From: an uncultured Eubacteriales bacterium
GTDB lineage: Bacteria > Bacillota > Clostridia > Lachnospirales > Bianqueaceae
DNA: 12,581 nt
Assembly: GCA_902782895.1 (NCBI GenBank)
Contig: CACZPA010000251.1
Coordinates: 1 to 12,581 of the forward strand
Direction of reading: 5' to 3'
Position 1 is the first letter of the stretch; every line of letters begins with the position of its first letter. This document shows, piece by piece, positions 5,504-12,581 of this stretch. The notes beneath the pieces were generated by a model. The model did no database searches, was not told the origin of the DNA, and saw only the letters and a program-made list of their open reading frames with translations. A program made the position numbers and the translations under genes.

Positions 5504-7201
5504 TCAAATTTTCCGCTTCCAGGCGGAAGCCTGCTCTTTCATGTCTCTGGCGTTCGCGACGGCAAGATCCGTCAGCTCCGCTCCTCCCAGCATTCTGGCA
5601 AGCTCGGCTACGCTCTCTTCCGCCGCAAGCTCACGGACATCCGTCACCGCATGACCGTCCCGCACCGTCTTTTCGATGCAGAAATGCACATCGGCCATCG
5701 CCGCGATCTGCGGAGAATGGGTAACACAGATGATCTGATGGAAACGCCCGATCAGCGAAAGCTTTTCCGCGACGCGCTGCGCCGTCCGTCCGCTGATTCC
5801 GGTATCGATCTCATCAAAGATCAGGGTCGGAATATCGTCACGGTCCGCGAGCACCGTCTTGATCGCCAGCATGATTCTCGAGATTTCACCACCGGAGGCA
5901 ATCTTGTCAAGCGGCCGTAGACTGTCCCCGACATTCGTACGGATCATAAACCGGATCTGATCCCGGCCTTTGGAGCCAACTTCGTCCCGAGGCGTAATGG
6001 AAACGGAAAACTCCGGATCCTGGAACTGCAGTGTCTTCAGATTGTCCGTGACTGCCTTCGCAACTTCCGCGGCAGCCTTTGTCCGAAGCGCTGTCAACAC
6101 ATCCGCTTCAGCGTCAAGCTTCTTACATACCGCGTTCAGTTTCTTCTCGATCTCGTCCAGCGTATCATTAATATTCCCGATCTTCCGGATGGATTCCGTA
6201 AGCTCCTCCCGGTAGGCCATGATCTTCTCATAAGACGATCCGTATTTACGCTTCAGCCTCTCCCAGAGATCCAGTCTCGATTCAAGCTCTGTCAAGGTCT
6301 CCGGATCCGTCTCGGTGTCCTCTCCGTAACGCCGGATATCCGAAGCCGTCTGCTCCGCAAGGCTGATGGCTTCCGACAGCGTCGCGATCAATGGTGAAAG
6401 CTGCTGCGTATCCAGGTTCTCGATCTGTTGCAGCTCTTTCAGCGCAAGCTCCAGCAAACCGGTACCGCTGTTGTCATAACCGTCATCACCGGAAAGCGCC
6501 TGATAGGCCGCCGCACAGGCCTTCTGAATCTGAACGGCAGATCTTGCCTTGCGGGCCGCTGCTTTCAGCTCCTCCTCTTCACCTGCTTTCAGATGCGCCT
6601 CATCGATCTCCTGCGCCTCATACTGCATCAGAGAAAGGATTCTGTCCTTATCTCCGGCCTGATCCAGCCATTTTTGACGTTCGGATTCCAGTGTGTTCTT
6701 TTCGGAAAGAAGATGTCCGATCTTCTCAAGACATGCCCCTGTCCGTTCATCAAAACGGTCCAGCAGATCAATGTGCCGCCTGGAATCCAGCAGCGACTGA
6801 TGCTCATGCTGCCCGTGCACATCAATCAAAATCGCAGCAGCCTGCTGCATACAGGCTGCCGTCACAATCTGGTCATTCATCCGGTTCACGGATCTGCCGT
6901 TAGGCAGTACCCTGCGGGAAAGCAGCAATTCCCGGGAATCATCGGGCAGCAGACCGGCCTGGACCAATGCTTTCCTCGCGCGAGGCTCTCCCACGTCAAA
7001 AAGCAGGTCCACCTGGACCGGCCGCTCCGGGTCGACGGTCAGCTCCCGCGATACCCGTCCGCCCAAAGCGAGATTGACAGCTCCGAGAATCAGACTCTTG
7101 CCTGCGCCTGTTTCTCCGGAAAGCACATTCAGTCCTTCTTCCAGATCAAATTCCACATCTTCGATCAGCGCAAAATTCTGCACCCGTAAATGTGTAAGCA
7201 T
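5504..7201 (-). CDS. recN: DNA repair protein RecN
   Basis: RecN is an SMC-like ATPase that gathers at double-strand breaks and supports RecA-dependent repair. This 565-residue protein has full family length. Walker A GETGAGKS is at 29-36, and the conserved DVHGQHEHQSLLD is at 127-139. A long helical, coiled-coil central region spans about 150-385. The ABC signature ASGGEISR is at 435-442, Walker B LIFDEIDTGISG at 460-471 and the H-loop THSPQIA at 494-500. N- and C-terminal ATPase halves are therefore both intact. The start has AAAGGAG upstream, which overlaps the argR stop codon, and the gap between the genes is 9 bp. It is the last protein gene of the operon; the 6S RNA promoter follows at once. 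I see no LexA-type box near it, so expression is probably with the operon. Confidence 0.97.
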   Translation of the reverse strand: MLTHLRVQNFALIEDVEFDLEEGLNVLSGETGAGKSLILGAVNLALGGRVSRELTVDPERPVQVDLLFDVGEPRARKALVQAGLLPDDSRELLLSRRVLPNGRSVNRMNDQIVTAACMQQAAAILIDVHGQHEHQSLLDSRRHIDLLDRFDERTGACLEKIGHLLSEKNTLESERQKWLDQAGDKDRILSLMQYEAQEIDEAHLKAGEEEELKAAARKARSAVQIQKACAAAYQALSGDDGYDNSGTGLLELALKELQQIENLDTQQLSPLIATLSEAISLAEQTASDIRRYGEDTETDPETLTELESRLDLWERLKRKYGSSYEKIMAYREELTESIRKIGNINDTLDEIEKKLNAVCKKLDAEADVLTALRTKAAAEVAKAVTDNLKTLQFQDPEFSVSITPRDEVGSKGRDQIRFMIRTNVGDSLRPLDKIASGGEISRIMLAIKTVLADRDDIPTLIFDEIDTGISGRTAQRVAEKLSLIGRFHQIICVTHSPQIAAMADVHFCIEKTVRDGHAVTDVRELAAEESVAELARMLGGAELTDLAVANARDMKEQASAWKRKI

Positions 7202-7210
7202 CGGACTCCT

Positions 7211-7663
7211 TTATCCTTCGATCGTCTCGCGGATCTTCTCATGCAGTCTGCGGCAGTCCGCTTCTGTCCGCACTGCGGCAAAAATTGTGTCATCTCCGGC
7301 CACACAGCCGACAATTTCGGGAAATTCGAGGTTGTCAAGCGCTGTGGCGACAGCCATGGCCATTCCGATAACGGTTTTGATGACCAGTATATTGCCCGCG
7401 GGTTCCGAGGTCGTATAGCCTTCCTGCAGAACACGGACAAATCTCTGATAATACATGGGATCCTGCGGCGAAAGAACCTCATAATACTGGTGTCCGTCCG
7501 CTTTTGTAACTTTTGTCAGACGCAGTTCCCGGATATCCCTGGATACCGTTGCCTGTGTTACCTTAAATCCGGACTCCACAAGTTTCTGTGCAAGTTCTTC
7601 CTGCGTCTCGATGGAACATTCCTCGACCAAGGACAAGATCTTGGCCTGACGGTCTGCTTTCAT
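7211..7663 (-). CDS. argR: arginine repressor ArgR/AhrC
   Basis: ArgR is a hexameric, arginine-dependent repressor of arginine synthesis and, in Gram-positive bacteria, also an activator of catabolism. The 150-residue protein has the N-terminal winged helix-turn-helix, with the DNA-contacting SR pair in ATVSRDIRELRL at 39-50. The C-terminal oligomerisation and arginine-binding domain contains GDDTIFAAVRT (D124, D125 for arginine contacts). The frame is open 16 codons further upstream, but the chosen ATG has AAAGGAGG with 7-nt spacing and matches the family N-terminus. It sits between nadK (44-bp gap) and recN (9-bp gap), the usual position in Clostridia and Bacilli. No convincing ARG box is visible in the nadK-argR gap. 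Confidence 0.95.
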   Translation of the reverse strand: MKADRQAKILSLVEECSIETQEELAQKLVESGFKVTQATVSRDIRELRLTKVTKADGHQYYEVLSPQDPMYYQRFVRVLQEGYTTSEPAGNILVIKTVIGMAMAVATALDNLEFPEIVGCVAGDDTIFAAVRTEADCRRLHEKIRETIEG

Positions 7664-7707
7664 CTCAGTTCCTCCTTTATAAGTGTTTATTTGAAGAGGT
7701 CCATGCC

Positions 7708-8598
7708 TCAAACATCCTCACGAAACATTTTCCTGCGGAGCGTATCGTAATAGTCCGCGTCTTCCAGCTGTACGAGTCTGACCGCGTCCGCTTCCATCTC
7801 TGCCTCCACAATGTCGCCGGGCTGAACGGGAAGTTCCTCCTGCCCATCGACGACAAGCCGGAATTCCGGCTGTTCCAGCTCCGATCCGTCAAAAAGGATC
7901 CGGAAGCTGACCTTATCCTGTCCGGACATCACGATCGAAGGCATCGTCAAGGTCTTAGGGCAGATAGGCGTCAGCACAAGCGCCTGCGCGTCCGGTACGA
8001 TGATCGGCCCGCCGGCCGCGAGCGTATAACCTGTACTGCCTGTCGGTGTCGCGATAATCATTCCGTCCGCCTGGAGCACATCCATCAATGTGCCGTTGAT
8101 CCGGACTTCGATCTGCAGCATCCGCAGCCAGTTCCCGCGTGTAATCGTAATATCGTTCAGTCCGCAGTAAGGAATATCCGCGTTGCTGTGGGCCGAACGG
8201 ATCTGTCCCCGGATCATAACACGCGATTCCACCGTAAAACGGCCTTCCAGGACTTCTCCGAGTCTGTCCAGACAATTGTCCTTCTCACAGGCGGTAATGA
8301 AGCCCAGATGCCCCAGATTGATCCCGAAAAGCGGCACTTTGCTGCCGTGCAGATATCTGGCTCCGGAGAGGATCGTACCGTCTCCGCCGAGGACAATCGC
8401 CATGTCTGCTTTCTCTGCCTGTTCGCGTGTGATCTGGGGAATGCCCTTAAAAGCGTCCTCCGCTCTGATCCCGTCGGGATCCGGCAGCAGACCTGCTCTG
8501 CATCCATGCTGCTCCAGGAACTGCACGATCGAACGCGTCTCCCTGCCGTCCGGATCTTTGGACGAATTAACGAAAATGGCAAATTCAGAGGGTTTCAT
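7708..8598 (-). CDS. nadK: NAD kinase
   Basis: NAD kinase phosphorylates NAD at the 2' position of its adenosine ribose using ATP or polyphosphate and is the only route to NADP. The 296-residue protein has the diagnostic GGDGT at 71-75, GINLGHLGF at 92-100, LND at 148-150 and ATPTGSTGY at 183-191 followed by AAGGPI. The segment PICPKTL at 211-217 carries Lys where most family members have His (PICPHTL). The ATG lies inside the end of tlyA (14-bp overlap) with AGGA six bases upstream. In Clostridia nadK commonly sits between tlyA and argR, whereas in Bacillus the two are adjacent. NADPH supply for the isoprenoid pathway would fit this placement, but that is inference. Confidence 0.96.
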   Translation of the reverse strand: MKPSEFAIFVNSSKDPDGRETRSIVQFLEQHGCRAGLLPDPDGIRAEDAFKGIPQITREQAEKADMAIVLGGDGTILSGARYLHGSKVPLFGINLGHLGFITACEKDNCLDRLGEVLEGRFTVESRVMIRGQIRSAHSNADIPYCGLNDITITRGNWLRMLQIEVRINGTLMDVLQADGMIIATPTGSTGYTLAAGGPIIVPDAQALVLTPICPKTLTMPSIVMSGQDKVSFRILFDGSELEQPEFRLVVDGQEELPVQPGDIVEAEMEADAVRLVQLEDADYYDTLRRKMFREDV

Positions 8599-9400
8599 GC
8601 GATTCCTGCACCACCTTTCCGATCAGATCCTCAAGAGAATCCGCAAGTCCCTGTCCGCTTTTGTCCATATACAGTAGATACTCGATATTGCCCTCCGGCC
8701 CGCGGACCGGTGAATACGTCAATCCACGGACTGTCAGCTCATTGGCGCCGGCCCAGGCCGTAATTGCGCGCAGCACCTCACGGTGCACCTCCGGATCCCG
8801 CACGACGCCCTTCTTGCCGACCTTCTCACGGCCGGCCTCAAACTGCGGCTTTACCAAACAGACCATGCGGCCTTCCGGCTTCATGCGGCTCCAGATCGCC
8901 GGCAGCACCTTATTCAAGGAAATAAAGGAAAGATCCGCGGAGGCAAAATCACACAGCTCCGGAATGATCTCCTCATTCAGGAAGCGTACGTTTGTCTTCT
9001 CCAGGACGACGACTCTCGGGTCCTCCCGCAGCTTCCATGCGAGCTGTCCATAGCCCACATCCACCGCGTAAACCTTATCCGCGCCATTCTGCAGCATGCA
9101 GTCTGTAAAACCGCCCGTGGACGCGCCGGCGTCTATGCACACACAGCCGGTCAGATCCAGGCCGAATGCTTCAACCGCCTTGGCCAGCTTCAGTCCGCCC
9201 CGGCTGACATACGGCAGAGCTTTGCCCCGCACCTCGACCGCGGCATCCGCAGCGATCATCGTCCCTGCTTTATCCTCCCGGACACCGTCCACGTAGACTT
9301 CTCCCGCCATAATGAAGGCTTTAGCCTTCTCTCTGGAAGGCGCGAGACCGTCCGATACCAGCCGGATGTCCAGTCTTTCTTTAATCTTTTTCTGTTCCAT
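8585..9400 (-). CDS. tlyA: TlyA-family rRNA (cytidine-2'-O)-methyltransferase
   Basis: This protein of 271 residues joins an N-terminal S4 RNA-binding domain (about 7-60, RLDIRLVSDGLAPSREKAKAF) to an FtsJ/RrmJ-like SAM methyltransferase. The YVSRGGLKL junction at 64-72 is typical of the family. The SAM loop DAGASTGGFTD is at 90-100, followed by KVYAVDVGYGQL, and KPQFEAGRE at 184-192 supplies a catalytic lysine. Characterised TlyA enzymes 2'-O-methylate cytidines in 16S and 23S rRNA and influence capreomycin sensitivity; some homologues have also been called hemolysins. Which cytidines are modified here cannot be told. The start overlaps the dxs end by 20 bp, with GCGGAG just upstream, and the 3' end overlaps nadK by 14 bp. 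Confidence 0.94.
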   Translation of the reverse strand: MEQKKIKERLDIRLVSDGLAPSREKAKAFIMAGEVYVDGVREDKAGTMIAADAAVEVRGKALPYVSRGGLKLAKAVEAFGLDLTGCVCIDAGASTGGFTDCMLQNGADKVYAVDVGYGQLAWKLREDPRVVVLEKTNVRFLNEEIIPELCDFASADLSFISLNKVLPAIWSRMKPEGRMVCLVKPQFEAGREKVGKKGVVRDPEVHREVLRAITAWAGANELTVRGLTYSPVRGPEGNIEYLLYMDKSGQGLADSLEDLIGKVVQESHETL

Positions 9401-11297
9401 GCTTCTCCGCGTCCCACTGTCTGATCATCCGGACGATTCCGTCCGCGCTGATACCATATTTGCGCAGAAGATCCGCTCGGTTTCCCTGCTCTATATACCT
9501 GTCCGGAAGCGCGAGAATACGGACCTGCGCAGCTTCCTCCTGTCCGTCTTTCCGGCCTGCCGCGTACTGCTCCGCCAGCAGATCCCGTACCCGCACACCG
9601 TATCCATCCGTATGCACACCGTCTTCCACCGTCAGGATTCGGCCGTACCGCTTTGCGATCTCGCGATACCAGCCTGCGGAAAGCCCTGTGCAGAATCGGG
9701 CATCCGCCACCGCCGTGGGAATGCCTTCCTGCTCCAGGATCTGTGCCGCCTTACAGGCATCCGCCAAACACGGTCCCAAGGAAAGGATCAGATACTTCGC
9801 TCCGGCCGGCTCTTTCGCCAGATAGCCTTCCCCGCATACAATGGGCGGATGTACATCCACGGCTGCATCTCCCGCGAAATCTCCCTTCGGATAGCGCAGA
9901 GCTGTCGGTCCATTAACGTCTGCCATATAGTGCATCAGCAGCCGCAATTCTTCTTTACCGGACGGTGCTGCTTCCAGCATCCCGGGTATACTGCCAAGAA
10001 AAGCGATATCAAAAACACCCTGATGCGTTTCTCCATCATTACCGACGATTCCGGCATGGTCCAGCATCAAATGTACCGGAAGATGCTGCAGACAGACGTC
10101 ATGCAGAATCTCATCATACGCTCTCTGCAGAAAGCTTGAATAGACAAAGAACCACGGATGCGCGCCGCCTTTTGCCAATCCCGCGGAAAAAGTCACCGCG
10201 TGCTCCTCCGCGATCCCGACATCATACATTCTCTCGGAAAATCTGTCGGCAAAAGGCTCCAGGCCGGTGCCCTGCGGCATTGCGGCCGTAATCGCCACAA
10301 TCTTTGGATCGCGCTCCGCCATCCGCGTAATCTCTTCTCCCGCGCTTGCCGCCCACTCCCCGCAGGGAAGTCCGGAACGGCCTTTATGCGGGTCGAACCG
10401 GCCGACCCCATGGAATCCGGCCGCGTCTTTCTCCGCCGGTTTATAACCTTTTCCTTTAACAGTTTTTACATGCAGGAGGACAGGACCTTCGATATTCTTG
10501 GCCTGCCGCAGCGCCTCCTCGGTCTCCCGCAGATCATTCCCGTCGATCGGTCCCAGGTAGGTAAACCCAAGCTCTTCAAAAAGCGGTCCCATCAGCAGAA
10601 AATACTTGATCCTCTGCTTCATCCTGCGGATCCTGCGCGTCAGAAAGCTCTGCGCGTCATCATGATCCAGAAACAGATGCATCGCCTGCTTTATCTTCAG
10701 ATAGCTGCGCCGTGTACGCATCCGTCCGAGCGCTCTCGCGAGAGCCCCGACATTCGGTCCGATCGACATCTGATTATCATTCAGGACCACAAGAAGCTGT
10801 GTCTTCATGCGCCCTGCCTGGTTCATTGCTTCATAGCAAAGACCGCCTGTCAGCGCGCCGTCGCCGATCACCGCTACAACGTAATGGTCCTCCCCCGCGA
10901 TATCCCGCGCTTCGGCAAGACCAAGCGCCGCTGAGATCGAGGTGGAAGCGTGTCCCGTATTAAACGCGTCGTGTACGCTTTCTTCGGATTTTGGGAACCC
11001 GCTGAGGCCCCCTTCCTGCCGCAGCGTGGAAAAGCGTTCTTTCCTCCCGGTCAGGATTTTATGTGTATAGGACTGGTGTCCTACGTCAAAAACGATTTTG
11101 TCTTCCGGTGTATGAAAGCATCTGTGCAGTGCGAGTGTCAGCTCCACTGCTCCCAGGTTCGCGCTCAGATGTCCTCCGGTCTGCGATACGTTGTCCACAA
11201 GAAAGCCGCGGATCTCCTCCGCAAGCTTTATCGTCTCCGGATCTGACAATCTGCGCAGATCCTCCGGACTGTGGATCGTATCGAGTAAAGGGTACAT
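9381..11297 (-). CDS. dxs: 1-deoxy-D-xylulose-5-phosphate synthase
   Basis: DXS condenses pyruvate and glyceraldehyde-3-phosphate, using thiamine diphosphate, in the first step of the MEP isoprenoid pathway. The 638-residue protein is full length. It shows GGHLSANLGAVELTLALH at 41-58, the ThDP/Mg motif GDGALTGG at 145-152 with LNDNQMSI at 172-179, and the catalytic Glu in GIAEEHAVT (E364). YSSFLQRAYDE is at 386-396 and the C-terminal transketolase domain follows. In the usual DRAGLVG segment, Arg is replaced by His (DHAGIVGNDGETH, H414). The second expected substrate-phosphate arginine in GPTALRYP is present. AGGTG lies upstream of the ATG. It follows ispA after 13 bp and overlaps tlyA by 20 bp, so entry enzyme and prenyl transferase are made from one transcript. 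Confidence 0.97.
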   Translation of the reverse strand: MYPLLDTIHSPEDLRRLSDPETIKLAEEIRGFLVDNVSQTGGHLSANLGAVELTLALHRCFHTPEDKIVFDVGHQSYTHKILTGRKERFSTLRQEGGLSGFPKSEESVHDAFNTGHASTSISAALGLAEARDIAGEDHYVVAVIGDGALTGGLCYEAMNQAGRMKTQLLVVLNDNQMSIGPNVGALARALGRMRTRRSYLKIKQAMHLFLDHDDAQSFLTRRIRRMKQRIKYFLLMGPLFEELGFTYLGPIDGNDLRETEEALRQAKNIEGPVLLHVKTVKGKGYKPAEKDAAGFHGVGRFDPHKGRSGLPCGEWAASAGEEITRMAERDPKIVAITAAMPQGTGLEPFADRFSERMYDVGIAEEHAVTFSAGLAKGGAHPWFFVYSSFLQRAYDEILHDVCLQHLPVHLMLDHAGIVGNDGETHQGVFDIAFLGSIPGMLEAAPSGKEELRLLMHYMADVNGPTALRYPKGDFAGDAAVDVHPPIVCGEGYLAKEPAGAKYLILSLGPCLADACKAAQILEQEGIPTAVADARFCTGLSAGWYREIAKRYGRILTVEDGVHTDGYGVRVRDLLAEQYAAGRKDGQEEAAQVRILALPDRYIEQGNRADLLRKYGISADGIVRMIRQWDAEKHGTEKD

Positions 11298-11310
11298 TAC
11301 TTCACCTGCT

Positions 11311-12219
11311 TTATCTGTTTCTGTTGATCAGCCGGAGAATCCACTCCTTGAGGAGTTCTGCCGGCCCGCCGGGGATCGTCCCCACAAGCTCCGCGGCCTG
11401 CCCGGAAAGCTCCCGGACCTGTCTGCGCGATTCCTCCAGCCCATAGATGGAGAAAAACGTCGCTTTGCCGTTAGCCGCGTCCTGTCCTATTGTCTTCCCA
11501 AGCTCTTCCTCGCTGCCTGTCACATCCAGAATATCATCCTGGATCTGGAAAGCGCGGCCGAACAGGAAGCCCGCCTTCTCCAGCGTTTCTCTTGTCTCCG
11601 GACTTCCGCCCGCAAGATCACAGCCGGCTGTCAGCGGGACCGACAGCAGCTGCCCGGTCTTATTTCTGTCGATAAAACGAATATGCTCTTCTGTGATCTC
11701 GTCCTTCTGCTCTGCCAGCAGATCCGCGGTCTGTCCCGCGATCATGCCGTGCGGTCCTGCCGCGTGCGCGATCGCGTCTGCAGCTTTAATCCTGCCGGGT
11801 GCGGGATCCCCCATCACGGCGTCCAGCATAGTCTCAAAAGCCAGATTCAGCAGGCCGTCACCCGCGAGTGTCGCGATGCCGCTGCCGTACAGCACATGAT
11901 TCGTCGGCTTACCGCGGCGCAGATCGTCGTTATCCATCGCCGGCAGATCATCATGGATCAGAGAATAGGTATGGATCATCTCCAGCGCGCAGGCGAAAGG
12001 CAGCGCCTGATCCAGGATCTCTTTCTCATATCCACCCCGCACCGCAAACGCGGAAAGCAGCAGGAGAAGCGGACGCAGCCTCTTTCCTCCCGCGAGCAGA
12101 CTGTACTCCATGGCCTCCCATACACGGCCGTCATAGGGACCGCGATAGGAAACCGCCTCGGCCAGAGCCTTCTCCACGATCGGTTTATATTTCGCGATAA
12201 AAACGTCAGGACTGCGCAT
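11311..12219 (-). CDS. ispA: short-chain polyprenyl diphosphate synthase (probable farnesyl diphosphate synthase)
   Basis: This trans-prenyltransferase of 302 residues adds isopentenyl diphosphate to allylic diphosphates. It shows GGKRLRP at 44-50, the first Asp-rich motif HDDLPAMDNDDLRRGKP (D90, D91, D96), and the second DDILD at 228-232. The sequence around the first motif, EMIHTYSLIHDD, is that of bacterial IspA-type enzymes. The usual product would be C15, although C20 cannot be excluded. The frame is open 13 codons upstream, but the chosen ATG has AGAAAGG upstream and starts in the final codons of xseB (14-bp overlap). It neighbours dxs, which makes the first pathway intermediate. Confidence 0.93.
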   Translation of the reverse strand: MRSPDVFIAKYKPIVEKALAEAVSYRGPYDGRVWEAMEYSLLAGGKRLRPLLLLLSAFAVRGGYEKEILDQALPFACALEMIHTYSLIHDDLPAMDNDDLRRGKPTNHVLYGSGIATLAGDGLLNLAFETMLDAVMGDPAPGRIKAADAIAHAAGPHGMIAGQTADLLAEQKDEITEEHIRFIDRNKTGQLLSVPLTAGCDLAGGSPETRETLEKAGFLFGRAFQIQDDILDVTGSEEELGKTIGQDAANGKATFFSIYGLEESRRQVRELSGQAAELVGTIPGGPAELLKEWILRLINRNR

Positions 12220-12430
12220 CGGATGTACCTTTCTCCGGCACGCCCGCGCCGGCGCCAAGCACCTGCAGTTCCTTCTCGGTCAGATCGAGAGTCTTCCGGC
12301 AGAACGCGCCAAGCTTGACGCCTTCTTTATACAGATCCGCGATCTTGGCAAGCGGCAGACTGCCGTCCTCCATCTGGCGGGTAATCTCTTCAAGTCTGGC
12401 AAAAGCCTGTTCAAACGTCATCTCTGCCAT
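12206..12430 (-). CDS. xseB: exodeoxyribonuclease VII small subunit
   Basis: This 74-residue protein is the normal size for XseB. It carries the family pattern TFEQAFARLEEITRQMEDGSLPL, then a helix with DLYKEGVKLGAFCRKTL and EKELQVL. Several small subunits bind each XseA to form the enzyme that degrades single-stranded DNA to oligonucleotides. A longer in-frame start at 12478 exists, but the chosen ATG has AAGGAGAAAGTTT directly upstream and matches the family start. It overlaps the end of xseA by 20 bp and the start of ispA by 14 bp, so the chain of genes is translationally linked. Confidence 0.94.
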   Translation of the reverse strand: MAEMTFEQAFARLEEITRQMEDGSLPLAKIADLYKEGVKLGAFCRKTLDLTEKELQVLGAGAGVPEKGTSDAQS

Positions 12431-12581
12431 AAACTTTCTCCTTTTTGCGTACGCCTTCCGCACGGGCCAGCATTTCACCGTCGGACAGACGTATTTTATA
12501 CAGATCCTGCAGGGATACGTCAGCTGTGGAGCTGACCATCTCCCCGTTCGTAGTATAGACGATACTGTATCCTCTGGACAG
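12411..12581 (-). CDS. xseA: exodeoxyribonuclease VII large subunit, C-terminal end (5' part outside window)
   Basis: The last 56 codons of a gene enter from the right edge on the minus strand and end at TGA (12413-12411). The translation begins LSRGYSIVYTTNGEMVSS and continues with LQDLYKIRLSDGEMLARAEGV, the typical C-terminus of XseA (an LxRGYA/S signature, then a basic beta domain ending IRLxDG). Position before xseB and the 20-bp overlap agree. Only the tail is visible, so catalytic parts cannot be checked. Confidence 0.9.
   Translation of the reverse strand: MSRGYSIVYTTNGEMVSSTADVSLQDLYKIRLSDGEMLARAEGVRKKEKVYGRDDV

Noticed and set aside
5399..5920. 173-codon open frame on the plus strand across the 6S RNA and the recN end
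   Set aside because: It overlaps the 6S promoter and RNA as well as the RecN C-terminus and has no recognisable protein features.
7664..7707. possible ARG box in the nadK-argR gap
   Set aside because: The AT-rich stretch CAAATAAACACTTATAAA only loosely resembles an ArgR half-site pair, and no promoter elements accompany it.
7588..8763. 391-codon open frame on the plus strand opposite nadK and argR
   Set aside because: It runs antisense through two well-recognised genes and a gene junction, and its composition is rich in Arg, Pro and Ser. It shows no domain or convincing start signal.
11191..12318. 375-codon open frame on the plus strand opposite ispA
   Set aside because: It is antisense to a gene with both Asp-rich motifs; the long frame is a by-product of codon bias.
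1..12581. CRISPR array, insertion sequence, prophage or other mobile element
   Set aside because: I saw no regularly spaced direct repeats, transposase or integrase motifs, or terminal inverted repeats; the gene content is housekeeping or metabolic.

Overview
The window looks like chromosome from a Gram-positive anaerobe of the class Clostridia. The basis is the gene order xseA-xseB-ispA-dxs-tlyA-nadK-argR-recN, strong AGGAGG-type ribosome binding sites, TTGACA/TATAAT promoters with 17-bp spacers, and a Firmicutes-style cysK next to an Rrf2-family regulator. Codon use is fairly GC-rich in the third position. No taxonomic marker fixes the genus.

Left region (1-2790, + strand). A gene entering from the left edge encodes the last part of a sugar-phosphate isomerase/epimerase-like TIM barrel, read in one frame into a complete acyl-CoA synthetase-type AMP ligase. 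Its stop codon overlaps the start of an amidohydrolase_2-family enzyme, and a hairpin terminator follows. This looks like the end of a catabolic operon of unknown substrate and is the least conventional protein-coding part of the window. A convergent gene (2796-3449, - strand) encodes a small two-helix membrane protein that I do not recognise.

Middle region (3600-5130, + strand). A near-consensus promoter, covered by a 37-bp imperfect palindrome, drives cysK and an Rrf2-family regulator. The regulator keeps the three IscR-type cysteines at 92, 100 and 106. The layout suggests an autoregulated cysteine or Fe-S responsive unit closed by a strong terminator.

Non-coding RNA unit (5143-5495, - strand). 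A consensus promoter, a 6S RNA, a tRNA-Ala(CGC) and an intrinsic terminator lie in tandem. Only about 9 nt separate the 6S closing stem from the first base of the tRNA, so the two RNAs are probably co-transcribed.

Right region (5504-12581, - strand). A tightly packed operon, transcribed right to left, contains xseA (C-terminal end only), xseB, ispA, dxs, tlyA, nadK, argR and recN. Most junctions overlap by 14-20 bp or are separated by less than 15 bp. It combines exonuclease VII, isoprenoid precursor synthesis, ribosomal RNA methylation, NADP supply, arginine regulation and recombinational repair. This is the conserved cluster that in spore formers usually continues into spoIVB-spo0A. Here recN is followed directly by the 6S/tRNA unit.
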